A stretch of DNA of 64,000 bases from Cercis canadensis (GCA_003255065.1 QAOA01002296.1:1-64000); one strand, 5' to 3'; numbered from the stretch's first letter, positions 9,141-21,062 are shown. The notes: generated from the letters alone by a model not told the origin. Numbers and translations are program-made.

Positions 9141-12100
9141 ATGCCATCCTATGTGAAATTTATGAAGGATCTTCTGACCAAGAAAAGAAGAATCGGAGAT
9201 GATGAGACAGTCATGTTGACAGAGGAGTGCAGCGCTATTCTACAGAGGAAATTGCCTCCAAAGCTCAAAGATCCAGGGAGTTTCTCTATTCCATGCACTA
9301 TTGGAGACATCACTTTTGGGAAGGCATTATGTGATCTGGGAGCGAGTGTGAGCCTTATGCCTCTATCTATCTTCAAGAGGTTGGGAATTGGTCAAGCAAA
9401 ACCCACCATGATTACACTGCAGCTTGCCGACCAGTCTATCAAACATCCCTACGGTTTAGTAGAGGACGTCTTGGTTAAGGTTGACAAGTTCATCTTTCTG
9501 GTGGATTTTGTTGTCCTAGACATAGAGGAGGATGGAGAGATTCCGCTGATCTTGGGACGGACATTTCTAGCTACTGGGAGAGCATTGATAGATGTAGCTG
9601 ATGGGACTCTGACCCTGAAAGTTCAAGATGAGAAGGTGATCTTCAATGTGTTTAGTGCGATGCAACATCCTATGGAGAAAGAGGAATGCTTCCGCCTGGA
9701 TATTCTGGACTCTATCATTGCTAGCACGTTCAGGGAGAATCTAACCTCTTGTCCTCTTGAAAGAGTTTTGGTGGATGCAGTGACCATAATAGATTTAGCA
9801 GGAGATCCAGCATGCGCAGAACATGTAGCATTATTGGATGCTCTACCATCATATTCGACATCCACACCACCTAAGCTAGAAGAATTAAAAAGGGAGGTGA
9901 ATCAAGAGCAATCTCCAAAAGTTGAGCTCAAGCCACTGCCGCTGACCTTGAAGTATGCCTTCCTTGGTGAGAATAATTCCTCTCCCGTTATCATTAATTC
10001 CGGATTGACTAAGCTAGAGGAGGAGAAACTGTTACGGGTATTGAGGAGGTATAAGAGCGCCATTGGATGGTCGATTGCTGATTTAAAAGGCATCAGTCCA
10101 TCTTTTTGTATGCACAAGATCCTCATGGAAGAAAACCACAAAGCTGTTGTACAACCCCAAAGGAGACTAAATCCAATCATGAAGGAGGTAGTGCGAAAGG
10201 AAGTGGTAAAACTCCTAGATGCTGGAGTTATTTACCCTATCTCGGACAGTTCATGGGTAAGCCCAGTTCAGGTAGTGCCCAAGAAAGGAGGGACAACAGT
10301 GGTGATGAATGAAAAGAATGAACTCATTCCCACTAGAACAGTCACTGGATGGCGCGTATGCATCGACTACAGAAAACTGAATGATGCCACGAGGAAGGAC
10401 CATTTCCCTCTTCCTTTTATAGATCAGATGCTGGAGCGCCTAGCCGGTCATGAGCATTACTGTTTTCTGGACGGGTATTCGGGTTACAACCAAATTGCCA
10501 TAGCTCCGGAGGATCAGGAAAAGACCGCCTTCACTTGCCCCTATGGAGTGTATGCTTATCGGAGGATGCCATTCGGATTGTGCAATGCCCCGGCCACTTT
10601 TCAAAGGTGTATGCTTTCCATATTCTCTGACATGAATGAGAAATTTATAGAAATATTTATGGATGACTTTTCTGTTTTTGGCTCTTCTTATGATAATTGC
10701 TTGCATAATCTGTCGTTAGTGTTAAAAAGATGCCAAGAAACCAATTTGGTTTTGAATTGGGAAAAGTGCCATTTTATGGTCAGAGAGGGGATTGTTTTAT
10801 GGCATAAAATTTCTGCCAAGGGGATAGAGGTCGATAGGGCTAAAGTAGAGGTAATTGAAAAATTACCCCCTCCTACTACTGTCAAAAGGGTGCGTAGTTT
10901 TTTAGGACACGCAGGCTTTTATAGAAGGTTTATTCAGGATTTTTCTAAAATTGCTAAACCCCTATGTAACCTGCTTGTGAAAGATGAAACTTTTGATTTC
11001 AATAAGGAATGCCTGTTAGCTTTTAATACATTGAAACAAAAGTTGATTACTGCCCCTGTGGTGATCCCACCTGATTGGGATTTACCTTTTGAACTTATGT
11101 GTGATGCTAGTGACATAGCTGTAGGTGCTGTCTTGGGGCAGAGAAAAAACAAATTATTGCATGCCATATACTATGCAAGTCATGTGTTAGATTCTGCTCA
11201 ACTTAACTATGCCACTACTGAAAAAGAGTTGTTAGCAATTGTTTTTGCATTTGATAAATTCCGCTCTTATTTAGTAGGTGCCAAGGTTATTGTATATACT
11301 GATCATGCAGCTCTTAGGTATCTCTTTGCTAAACAGGATTCCAAGCCTAGGCTCATCCGCTGGATCTTGCTGTTGCAAGAATTTGATCTGGAGATAAAGG
11401 ACAAGAAAGGAATGGACAATGTGGTGGCTGATCACCTGTCTAGGATTGAGCAACAAGAGAAGAACCAAGCTACACCTCTTCCCATCAATAAGGAGTTCCC
11501 AGACGAACAACCCTTCGCAGTGCACAGCTTGCCATGGTATGCTGATTTTGCAAACTTTAAAGCTGCTAAGGTTCTACCTGTAGATCTAAACTCCCAACAG
11601 TTAAAGAGATTCCTTCATGAGGCTAAGTTCTATGTCTGGGACGAGCCTTATTTGCTGCGAAAATGTGTTGACGGGCTCTTGAGGAGATGTGTCTCACAAG
11701 AAGAGGTGAAGGATATATTGTGGCATTGCCATGCTTCAAACTATGGTGGCTATTTCAGTGGAGATCGGACAGCTGCCAAAGTTCTCCAATCAGGGTTCTA
11801 CTGGCCAACAATCTTCAAAGACGCCTATGACTATGTGAAGACGTGTGACCGCTACCAAAGGACCGGCAACATCTCAAAAAGGCATGAAATGCCTCTGAAT
11901 TCAGTACTCGAAGTTGAACTGTTTGATGTTTGGGGAATAGATTTCATGGGTCCTTTCCCATCATCATACTCTAATGAGTATATTTTGGTCGCAGTTGATT
12001 ACGTGTCTAAATGGGTTGAAGCAACAGCCACAAGAACGGATGATGCTCAGATAGTTATGAGTTTCCTCAAGAAGAATATATTTTCAAGATTTGGAGTTCC

Positions 12101-12821
12101 AAGAGCTTTGATCAGTGATGAGGGCACTCACTTCTGTAATAAGCGAATGGACGCTTTATTGAGCAAGTATGGAATGAGACACCGCATAGCAACTCCATAT
12201 CATCCACAAACCAGTGGTCAAGTTGAAGTGTCAAACAGAGAGTTGAAGAGAATTCTTGAGAAGACTGTCAACGCCTCTAGAAAGGATTGGGCCCTGAAAC
12301 TCGATGATGCTCTTTGGGCGTACCGCACTGCATTGAAGACACCTCTTGACATGTCCCCGTATCAGTTAGTGTATGGCAAGGCTTGTCATTTGCCTGTCGA
12401 ATTGGAGCACAAAGCATGGTCGGCCACGAAGATCCTAAATTTTAACCTGGCAAAAGCAGGGGAAAAAAGGGTACTTCAACTTCACGAACTGGATGAATTC
12501 AGATATAAAGCTTATGAGAGTTCCAAGCTTTACAAAGAGAAGACAAAGAAATGGCATGATAAAAAAATCATCCAAAGGATTTTTGAACCAGGACAACAAG
12601 TCTTGCTGTACAATTCAAGACTGAGACTCTTCCCGGGAAAGCTGAAATCAAGGTGGTCAGGACCATTTATGGTCAAGATAGTATACCCCTATGGAGCGAT
12701 TGAGGTGGCTGATAGAGAAATGGGAAGGAGTTTCAAGGTTAATGGGCAACGACTTAAGCATTACTGGGGAGATGGGGTTAAACACCACATTTCTTCAATG
12801 GCCCTCACTGCATCAGCATAA
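9141..12821 (+). pseudogene. Athila pol: protease, reverse transcriptase, RNase H, integrase
   Basis: The frame has 1226 codons and is in frame with gag across the TAG at 9057. Protease: DLGAS at about residues 65-69. Reverse transcriptase: from about 330, with the catalytic box FMDD at about 506. RNase H: from about 650 ([15 protein letters not shown]). Integrase: from about 860, with DDE-core segments around residues 934 (WGIDFMGPF), 992 and 1033. The integrase zinc finger has lost two ligands: the second His of the usual GGHF is Tyr (GGYF), and the last Cys of the usual CDRCQ is Tyr (CDRYQ). The frame is long and otherwise conserved, but the element is probably not autonomous because of the broken gag, these substitutions and the missing 5' LTR. 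Codon and base use match the rest of the element. Confidence 0.9.
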
Positions 12822-14876
12822 TCTCCGAGATAGTCCGGCTGAGGACTTTAAAAATAAGCGCTTCTTGGGAGGCAACCCAAGTCTTTACCCCTTTCTCCTT
12901 ATTTACTTTTAGTTGTTTTCATTCTGTTTTTGTTTTACATCTTCATTTTTGTCATTTTTGTTCATTAAGTTTTGTTTTTGGTATCTCAGGATGGAACACG
13001 GTCTGGAACACGCCCGTGTCATGAACCGTGTGAAGAGGGCAGAGAGCTCAGAGATACAACACGGCCTGGAACACGCCCGTGTCGTTACCCGTGTTCACTA
13101 TACAGAGAGCTCAGAAGAGAGACACGGGCACACACATGGCCGTGGCAGTGAACGTGTAACTCCCACAGGAATCCAACAGGCAGACACGGTCTCTGACAAG
13201 CCCGTGTTCACCCCCGTGTCACTTACCCAGAATTAATTGTCCCTAGACATGCCCATGTGTTGTCTCAGGTAAGTATATAATTTTGCCAGATCACGAACAC
13301 GGTCACAAACACGGCCGTGTTGTGACCGTGTCACTTAATTCATATATTCTAACTTTGGACACGGTCTGAGACACGGGGCGGTCACGCCCGTGTCACTTAA
13401 AAAACACCCCCGTGTCACTTAAACACCCCGCGTGTTTATCCCGTGTCCCTACTTTACAGCACGACACGCCCACAGAACACGGCCGTGTTGTGGGCGTGTC
13501 ACTCAGAAACTTTAAAAAGCTGAATTCGCAGTGCATTTCATCACTTCAGAAATTCCCCTTCTTCTCATTTTCTCTAAAATCCCTAGCTTTTCCGAGCATC
13601 CCACACCCATTTCCGGCCAATCCCAGTCCAGTTAAGCACCAAATTCTTTGCCCTAGTCATATTTCTCCATTTCACCACATCAGCACACATATTGCAGCAG
13701 TTCTTTTGCAATTTTCGATTACTCTGCTTCCTATAGGTATGACATTCTTAATTCTTCTTGTTTTCTGCTATGTTTTGATTATGAGTGTTTGTTCTATGTG
13801 CCTAGCTTAGTTCATATGGTGGTTATCTGCATAATTTGTATGTGCCTAGCTTAGTTCATATGGTGGTTATCTGCATAATTTATGTACTCTATGCTTGTTG
13901 TGTGCATAATATGAATTGAGTGAGGGAATTTTACCTAGGTTGCATCAGAATTGGAACCATAATATCACTGAAACAACTGCTGCATAATCTGTGCTTAGTG
14001 AGGAAATTTAGGATGGCATAGTTTACTGAATTGACTATAAGAATAGATCCTTGGGGGAATCTACTGAGGTTGAGGGTGTTATCCTGAAAGTACCATTGCT
14101 GTCACCACTCTAATTCCATGCTGAATTTCTGTTAATCTATTGCAAGTTGTTGTTAGGGACAGTTGTTCATTTTACAAATTCCTCATTTAGCCACTATCAT
14201 GGATATTGTCCTGTGGATTTGGTTAATTCATCCAAAAATTCATGCATAGGTTGTGTTTTCTCAGCTGGTAATGATCATTACTGTGGATGGATTATCTGAG
14301 TTCCTGGTTTAGCAGTAGGAATTGATGTTGAATTCTATTGTGCTATGACTAGAGAATAAATTTTGGATGAGGAACCTGATTTTGTTTACTTGTTAGTGGG
14401 GTAATTGATGATGAAGACTTGGGTAAATATCTGATGTTAGAAATTGGAATTATGAAAATGAGATAGGATTCGAGAGATAGTGTGGGGCACTGAACTAGTA
14501 TACTGAATTTCAATTTCACTACCCTGCTGCCTTGTGCATAACTCTTTGTTGAATTATTGCTTTTAGAGTGGTGTTGGGTTAGTAAACATGTGGGAATTGG
14601 CATTTCAGTTGATTAACTGCTTGTGGAAATTGAAATCTGATTAATGGCCATTGGATAAATCTGTGCATGTACTGAGATTCTGAGAATACTTGCTGAATTA
14701 CTGTTTTGAGACTTGTGGTTTTATCATTTAGACATGCATTTTCCCATTTTGAAATAGCTCAATGTTATGCATCAACTGGATTTTGCATGCATATTCTGTT
14801 TGTGATACCACTCTTGTATGCTCATTTATCCAAATTTGGCAACTTACTTATTAAATTTGTTTTCCAGGACACTACA
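12822..14876 (+). other. Athila spacer between pol and ORF1, with palindrome cluster
   Basis: Long non-coding spacer. The first 700 bp (about 12990-13510) hold many copies of ACACGG/CCGTGT half-sites, including perfect ACACGGCCGTGT at 13309-13320 and 13477-13488. Open frames there (for example 12913-13236) merely translate the repeats. A 44-bp exact direct duplication lies at 13795-13838 and 13839-13882. The 3' end (about 14851-14868) is a pyrimidine-rich stretch ending in TTTTCCAG nine bases before the ORF1 ATG, which resembles a splice acceptor. Confidence 0.65.
13795..13882. repeat. 44-bp tandem duplication in the Athila spacer
   Basis: Two identical 44-bp units beginning TATGTGCCTAGCTTAG, at 13795-13838 and 13839-13882. 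Likely replication slippage or template switching during reverse transcription. Confidence 0.85.
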
Positions 14877-16403
14877 ATGACGAAGCGTACTGATGACGCA
14901 CAACCTCGCCGGGAGAAACTGAAGACAAGGAAGAACCGGCCAAACCCTCCAGAATCACCTTCTCCTCCAGCTAAGAAGAGAAGGTTAGGGGCCCCTGACA
15001 CATCCATTCACCCATTCCTCCGTTTTCAAGGTGCCGAACATCGGGAGCGGTTGGCCAAGCTCTCAACAAAGCCGTTTGAACCTAGCCGATACCCGGTATG
15101 GCTAGTGTTGTAGGAGCTTGGCCTCGATGAGGAGATTCGCCAACTCCTCAGTCCAGGACAGTGGGGCGACATCTTCGAGCTCCAGGAACCGGCATATAGA
15201 GAACTCACCCTGGAGTTTCTCGCCACTATAGAGGTCAACACTACCTTCACAGCCAACAACACGACATGGTATGAGCCAGACTCGATCAGGTTCCGTCTCG
15301 GCTCGTTCATGCATAGCATGAACCTCCAAGAGTTCACTGAGGCGGCGGGGTTAGCTGGACGGCCGTCTGCAGAAATCAGGCTGGAGAACACCTTCTTGCT
15401 GGACTGGTCTTATACCAGCAAAGACCCGGCAGACTGCTGGCTCGAAGTGAGCACTGAAGCCACTTATGAGGCCAAGCGGTCCAAGGCGTCCACCCTCCGG
15501 TCACCAGCACTCAGATACCTCCACAAGCTGCTGGTGCACTCATTGAACGCCAGAAGGGAGAGCACAGGCGTGGTGACTAAGAGGGACCTCTTCTACCTCC
15601 AATGCCTTAAGGAGAAGAGCCATTGCCACCTGGGATACGCCTTCATTCAACTGATCAAGGGCTATCTCCATCGAGGCAACTTCGGAGCCATCGGTGGAGG
15701 ATCAGTCATCACCCGCCTTGCTCGCCACCTGGATGTGCTGGGTGACGAGTCGACCCTCACGGTCGCTTGTCGACCTTTGCCGCTGGGCATGGACACCCTG
15801 AGGGCAATGGGGATGGTGGAGCGCCGTACTGACAGCCAGGGCACCTACTTTGCCCTGGCCGGTGCTCCACAAAGAGCTGTGCCTGGCAGTCCTGCAGCAC
15901 CAGAAATGGAGGCTCCGGCGAGCGATGCACCAGCACCACCACCACTTGAAGAACAACCGGCAGAGGAGCCGAGCACATCCGCACCTCTCCCGCCACAATC
16001 CCCTCCTGGTATCCCGTCCACTGAAGCCGACGAGGAAGACAGGAAACCAACAGCCCTAGAGAGGCAGTTGGCTCGGATCGAGGTTGAAGTCGATGGCACA
16101 AGAACCCGAGTCAACCGCCTAATTCTAGACAACCGGCGGGAGCGACACCATAGGCATCAGTGGATGTCCTATGAGCTGGCACATCACCAGTGGGTGCAAT
16201 CCACTCTACAGATGATGTGTTAGTCCCTGGGACTCCATCCACCACCACCACCTCGTCCGCCTACCTTTCAAGATCCAGCGGACGAAGCCGACATCGCCCC
16301 GTCGGTAGAACACATTCGGCCGCCGCGCACCTCATCTCGACATCCACATCCTGACTCTCCGGCATCCTCCGAGCACCCTTCTGAAGCTTCATCCAGGGAG
16401 TAG
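14877..16403 (+). pseudogene. Athila ORF1-type protein in the env position, two internal TAG codons
   Basis: One frame runs from ATG 14877 to TAG 16401-16403, with in-frame TAG codons at 15111-15113 and 16221-16223. The N-terminus is basic (KLKTRKNRP, AKKRR) and could carry a nuclear signal. The centre resembles the conserved Athila ORF1 family, with RFRLGSFMHSMNLQEFTEAAG and CLKEKSHCHLGYAFIQLIKGY. The C-terminus is proline- and glutamate-rich. I see no signal peptide or transmembrane helix, so an envelope role is not supported by this copy. The acceptor-like TTTTCCAG just before the ATG would fit expression from a spliced subgenomic RNA, which is inference. G+C content is noticeably higher than in the surrounding spacer. 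Confidence 0.75.
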
Positions 16404-16558
16404 TTCCAACTATTCTCTCATTTTTGTTTCTTTCAATCGGCCGCCGCGCACCTCATCTCGACCTCCACGGCCTGACTCTCCAACATCCTCCGACCACCCT
16501 TCTGAAGAACCTTCCAAGGAGTAGTTCCAACTTTTCTCTCATTTTTTTTCATTCTTTC
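16317..16558. repeat. About 121-bp tandem duplication at the ORF1 3' end
   Basis: 16317-16437 and 16438-about 16558 are near-identical, starting CGGCCGCCGCGCACCTCATC. Each copy includes the terminal GGAGTAG of the reading frame, so the downstream copy is untranslated. The copies differ at several positions, so the duplication is older than a recent slip. Confidence 0.85.
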
Positions 16559-16920
16559 ATATTTCTATGTCTGTTGATTCTATTTCTGCCTCCACCTTCT
16601 ATTTGTATGCCATTCATTGTGGACAATGCATGATTTAAGTGTGGGGGGGTAGAATAATACAAGACTAGATGTAGATATTTGCATGTGAATCCTCTGGCAT
16701 GTGGAACGGGAACATTGTGTCTCTGGAATTTCCTGGATGACTTGTTTTTAAATTGTTACTTAAGTCTTTTAATGCCGAGTAGTCTACTTTGAGGCTTGCT
16801 GCATTAGGAAGTAACTATTGAGGTGTAATGGACTTGGGAGTGCTAGAAATTTGTTTATGCTAGCTAAACTTGATGTTTGTAGTTAGAATACTCTGTGCTG
16901 ATTACTGGTTTTCCTGTTGT

Positions 16921-16960
<40 letters not shown>

Positions 16961-17037
16961 TTATTTGTTCTCGAGTGGTGATCCATGATGAGCATAGTGG
17001 GGCTCTGCTCCTCTACCTTCTGTGCCTGAAACTGGAG

Positions 17038-17470
17038 AAGGATATGAGTATGCCAATGAAGCATAACTAGTTGAATATGGGTCGCAAGCAATGACCGGAC
17101 ACCACATCCTAGGACCCCTAACTATGCAAGAAAAGAAAAGAAAAGAAAAGGAAAGAAAAAGAGAAAGAGAGGAAAGAATAGTTCTTGAGTACTTAGTTTG
17201 GAGTGTTGTTATTTTTGCCTGTTACTAGAATAGAGTAATAAGCACAGGGTAATTCTAAAGGATATGAGTATGCCAATGAAACATAACTAGTTGAATGTGG
17301 GTCGCAGGCAATGACCGGACACCACATCCTAGGACCCCTAACTATGCAAGTAAAGAAAAGAAAATGAAAGAAAAAGAGAAAGAGAAAAAAAAAAATAGTT
17401 CTTGAGTACTTAGTTTGGAGTGTTGTTATTTTTGCCTGTTAGTAGAATAGAGTATTAAGCAGGGTAATTC
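17038..17470. repeat. 220-bp tandem duplication in the Athila 3' region
   Basis: 17038-17257 and 17258-about 17470 are near-identical (AAGGATATGAGTATGCC... through the purine-rich AAAGAAAAGAAAAG tract to AGGGTAATTCT). The copies differ mainly in the length of the purine tract. The preceding stretch 16404-17037 is non-coding and holds a poly-A run at about 16927-16955. Confidence 0.85.
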
Positions 17471-17626
17471 TTTCTATTTACTGAGAGTGTAGCTGAGACA
17501 AACTGTTTAGTGATGCTCATTGTAGGGTGCCTTGCATATATTTTTGTAGAAATGAAATTGTCTGTCCAGGGAGAACACCTAAGGCACATGTTCTAATTTT
17601 CATTGCTTGAGGACAAGCAAATGTCT

Positions 17627-17640
17627 AAGTGTGGGGGTGT
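17627..17640 (+). promoter_or_regulatory. Polypurine tract of the Athila element
   Basis: The purine-rich AAGTGTGGGGGTGT lies immediately before the TGAT start of the 3' LTR and is the expected primer site for plus-strand DNA synthesis. A similar AAGTGTGGGGGGG lies at about 16638 and could be an internal second tract. Confidence 0.7.
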
Positions 17641-17849
17641 TTGATACTTGTCTTTTAGAACTATACAATCCATGCTTTAATACTGAATTTTTACCTGCAT
17701 TGCAAGCAAATTCTCTATAAACATGGTGTTTAATCCATAAATTGGCTTTGACAGGTACCAAGATGGGTAATTTAGAAATGAGAATAATCTGGCAGCAATT
17801 CATGGAGAAAATGGCAATGAAAGCAGCCATCTACCAAGTTTTCTGCTAG

Positions 17850-18240
17850 ACACGGGCAGTGACACGGCCGTGTGTACCCCGTGTCTACCATCCATAGGCT
17901 ACTGCTCAAGCTCAAGGACAAACACGGCCTCAGACAGGAACAGACACGGCCGTGTCCAAGACCGTGTTGATCAAGCAGAATGTCCAAGAGAACAAAGGCC
18001 TAGTCTAAGGGCAAACACGGTCAAGGAAAGAGAAGAACACGGCCGTGTTGAACAGGCAGAGGCTACAAAGTCAAGACACACCCAGGCCAAAGAAGAGCAC
18101 GGGCCATGTCTAAGAGACACAGCCGTGATCAGATAGGAACACGGCCGTGTCAGAGCCCGTGTTCGATGACCAGAAATGCAACTTAAGTGACACGCCCAGG
18201 ACCAGAAAAGGAACACGGCCGTGTCAGGGCCGTGTTCGAG
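17850..18240. repeat. ACACGGCCGTGT palindrome array in the LTR U3
   Basis: Perfect 12-bp palindromes ACACGGCCGTGT occur at 17862, 17944, 18037, 18139 and 18213, with many half-sites (CACGGTC, CCCGTGTTC) between them. The array lies just upstream of the LTR TATA box, so it is placed like a U3 enhancer. A second cluster of the same motif lies in the pol-ORF1 spacer. Confidence 0.85.
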
Positions 18241-18274
18241 CTAATTTTGACCAAATGACCTAATCCTGCATAAG

Positions 18275-18283
18275 TATAAAAAG
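18275..18283 (+). promoter_or_regulatory. TATA box of the LTR promoter
   Basis: TATAAAAAG lies downstream of the palindrome array and upstream of the leader-like region, the expected place for the element's own RNA polymerase II promoter. Confidence 0.6.
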
Positions 18284-19201
18284 GGAAATCTGATGCATGG
18301 CAAGAGGAGGCCGTGCTTGGGAAGAAAAGAGCAGAAGAACTAGAGAGCAAGGGGGAGCAATCGGGACTGGATCGTCATAGAGTTTCTTCTTCTTCTCTTC
18401 TTTTCATCTCATGTTGAATACTTATTTGTTTTTATTGAATTCAAGTATGAGTAGCTAAATTCTTATTGTTAGGGGTTTGATGTAATTCATTTGTAATGAA
18501 GTTTCAAGATTGAATAAACTTGTTTTAGTACAACTTCTTTTGTTGAATAGAATTTACTGTTCTTAATGCCTTTAAATGCTTAGCTACCATTTGAATGGTT
18601 AAGAGATTCGTTTCAACACTAGGAATAGTAAGATCCGGATGTGCTCTGTAAATTCTGTCCTAAATTGAGTTAATCTAGGGATAGATAACTTCGTTTAGGT
18701 GGTATTAGATTAATTTCCTAGAACCAAATCCCCTAAATTAATTGGTTGTATCAAGGAATTGGGCAAGTAATTAGTATAGGGAGGATTGTATCACCAAGGA
18801 ATTGGGTTCAATCACTTTAAGGAAATGAACCAACAACAAAGGAATTGTAACTGAAATAAGTAGTCCAGTATTGATTCTGAGATTACCTTGTCTATGAGGA
18901 AATCGAATTGCAAGTGAATGAAATCAACCCCTAACCTTTCTCATTCTTATTACAAATCTCACATTTAGATTGTCTCTTAAAGATTGTTACGATATTGTTG
19001 GAATTTTGTTACTTAGTGTCATTTAGTTAATTGCAGCAGCTCATTCCAGGGCTGCCTTCAATCCAAATCATTTATCCTTCCGAATAGAATCTTTATTGGT
19101 GAAATTGGTAATTGTTAGCCTTAATCCTCGTGGGAACGATACTCTACTCACTACTATATTACTTGTGTGACCCGGTATACTTGCCGGAAAAAGTCCCATC
19201 A

Positions 19202-21062
19202 GTTGACGTTTTTTGTTTAAAACGTTGTAATATTTTAGTATTTTTTAATAAAAATGCATTAGCGTGTATTAAGCAAAAAAAGTGACTTATTTTGGTAAAT
19301 AGTTTTAAAACTAACCTAAACACGTATTTACTTTATTAAATGACATTATTTCTGTAAATTTGCCAACTTTTATAGTATTAAAAAAACTTGTTAAAATCTT
19401 TTACTGTCAATAAAAAAATTTAGTTATTTTATTTTAGTGGTACCATACTTTTTTTTAATGATATTAATGTATACATTTTAGTAATGTGACACTTTAAAGT
19501 TTAATTTGATCCATCATTAATATAAAACTCTATATATTCTCCCTAAATAAAAAAGAATTAATAATACTTTGCATAAGTTAATACTTTTGTCAAAGAAGGT
19601 GAACTGTGAAGACGAGAGATTGAGAGCTTCGCAGCAATAGACATGAAGAAAGAAAGGCACAACCCCACGTACGGGTCTTTCAATATATACACAAGTAGGG
19701 TCAACGCACTTATTTTAAGGACTTAGACTTAAACTGTTTCCAACGTCCTTTTTTTTTTTTTGTTTTTTTGCCAAATTTCCAACGACTTTTTTTTGGCCAA
19801 TTTTCCAACACTGTCAACATTTATATTATTTGTTCAAGATGTGTAGCAGACCATGACAAAGTAAATAAAGAAATTTAACAAGTGTGACAAGTGGGTGAAG
19901 ATAATTATAATTAACAAAGTCGATTCCAGCACATTGAATCAATGACCATGACTTTGCAAGTTTATAATGTAAAGTATATGTAAGCAGTTTCCTGAGAAAA
20001 TGTCACTGACTAAGCTTAATTTGGTTACAACCACAAGATTCCATTTTTTCACTTTATAATAATTTGTTTAGAATATTAATTATCGATTCATCATATCATA
20101 ATGGCCACGCAACGCCCATGGATTTAGAAAAATCTTCAATCATTGAGGAGAGATATTTTTATTTTCTTTCTTTTGTTAAGTCACATTTGTGGTTGTTATA
20201 TATCTTCCTCTATGACTTTTTCATAATTATGATGTTCCTTTCTGTGTAATTGAACGCAAACTTGGATTTATCTACCAGAAGATGCTAGACTTTTCTAGAT
20301 ATCATAATGGCCACTCAACGCCTCTCATGCTTAGGGGTTATCTAGATAGCTTTCAATTTTATTACATGCTTAGGGTTTTATCTAAAAATTAAAAATAAAA
20401 AAGATAATTATATATGTAAAGGTATTACGAGTTGAATGCTAATCACCTAACAAGAAAAGAGAATATATATATATATATATATATGATGGTACGGAGTTTT
20501 TGAACCCTTGTAAATTATCTTAAATTTCTTATTATTAAAGTACACCTAATGATTTCAAATAGTAATCAGTTACACATATATAAAAAGTTATCTTGTGTAT
20601 GAATCAAAGCAGACAGTGAACAAGCAAGTGTCTTTGTTAACTACTGTTTTTAGGAGAATTATAAGCAAAAGCTTCTATTGAGCTGCAAGCCTGCAAGAAC
20701 TGCAGGAGCATTATATTACTCCTTGTTTTCTAATTAGAGAACCTCACTACTTTCTTAAACAGCATTGAGAATTGAAGGCTGGCTATAAGAAAATGATCAT
20801 ATACATCTTCGCATACTTTCGTTTGCTAAACAGTATATATGGCTTAGCCGTACGTAATGAAATTTTACAGCAGGCAATAATACTCTATATTAGAGATAAT
20901 GCAAGAGAGGGAAAGATTGATTGCCAACATGCATCTAATATATATACACAAAAGGCCCTAAGCTGCCACTAGAGCTTTAGCTAACTCATGATACAGGTAC
21001 TGTACGTTCAAGTCTTTGTAACGAATTCTCATTCTCAAGGTAAAAACTTGAGCACAAATGAG
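19202..21062. other. AT-rich intergenic region
   Basis: No gene is supported. It contains a (TA)n microsatellite at about 20465-20484 and short low-complexity tracts. The 60-66-codon frames here have no domains. The last part is the 3' flank of the CML44-like gene. Confidence 0.5.

Larger units (their letters stand above)
6472..19201 (+). mobile_element. Athila-type Ty3/gypsy LTR retrotransposon, degraded, 5' end rearranged
   Basis: Order on the plus strand: 5' LTR fragment (6472-6727), inverted diverged LTR piece (about 6723-7395), gag-pol (about 7420-12821), palindrome-rich spacer, Athila ORF1-type gene (14877-16403), long 3' non-coding region, polypurine tract and a complete 3' LTR (17642-19201). 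A single continuous gag-pol frame, a separate ORF between pol and the 3' LTR, and LTRs longer than 1.5 kb are characteristic of Athila. By eye the shared LTR stretch differs at about five positions plus a short indel over roughly 255 bp, so insertion was fairly recent although the coding frames are already broken. The primer-binding site and most of the 5' LTR are missing. Confidence 0.88.
17642..19201 (+). repeat. Complete 3' LTR of the Athila element
   Basis: The 1560-bp LTR is bounded by TGAT and ATCA (TG...CA ends with a 4-bp inverted repeat), directly after the polypurine tract. The U3 region (17850-18240) is packed with ACACGGCCGTGT palindromes. A TATAAAAAG box follows at about 18275-18283, so transcription should start near 18305. 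The downstream part is shared with the truncated 5' copy and with the inverted piece. The 5 bp after the LTR (GTTGA) would be the target duplication, but the matching left copy is lost. Confidence 0.85.

Noticed and set aside
12913-13236. 107-codon frame on the plus strand after Athila pol
   Set aside because: It only translates ACACGG/CCGTGT repeat DNA. It has no domain and lies in the non-coding spacer.
15662-16132. Several minus-strand frames over Athila ORF1
   Set aside because: Shadows of the G+C-rich ORF1 coding sequence, with no domains.
17870-18216. Overlapping plus and minus frames in the LTR
   Set aside because: They arise from the same palindrome array inside U3; frames on both strands are a by-product of the repeats.
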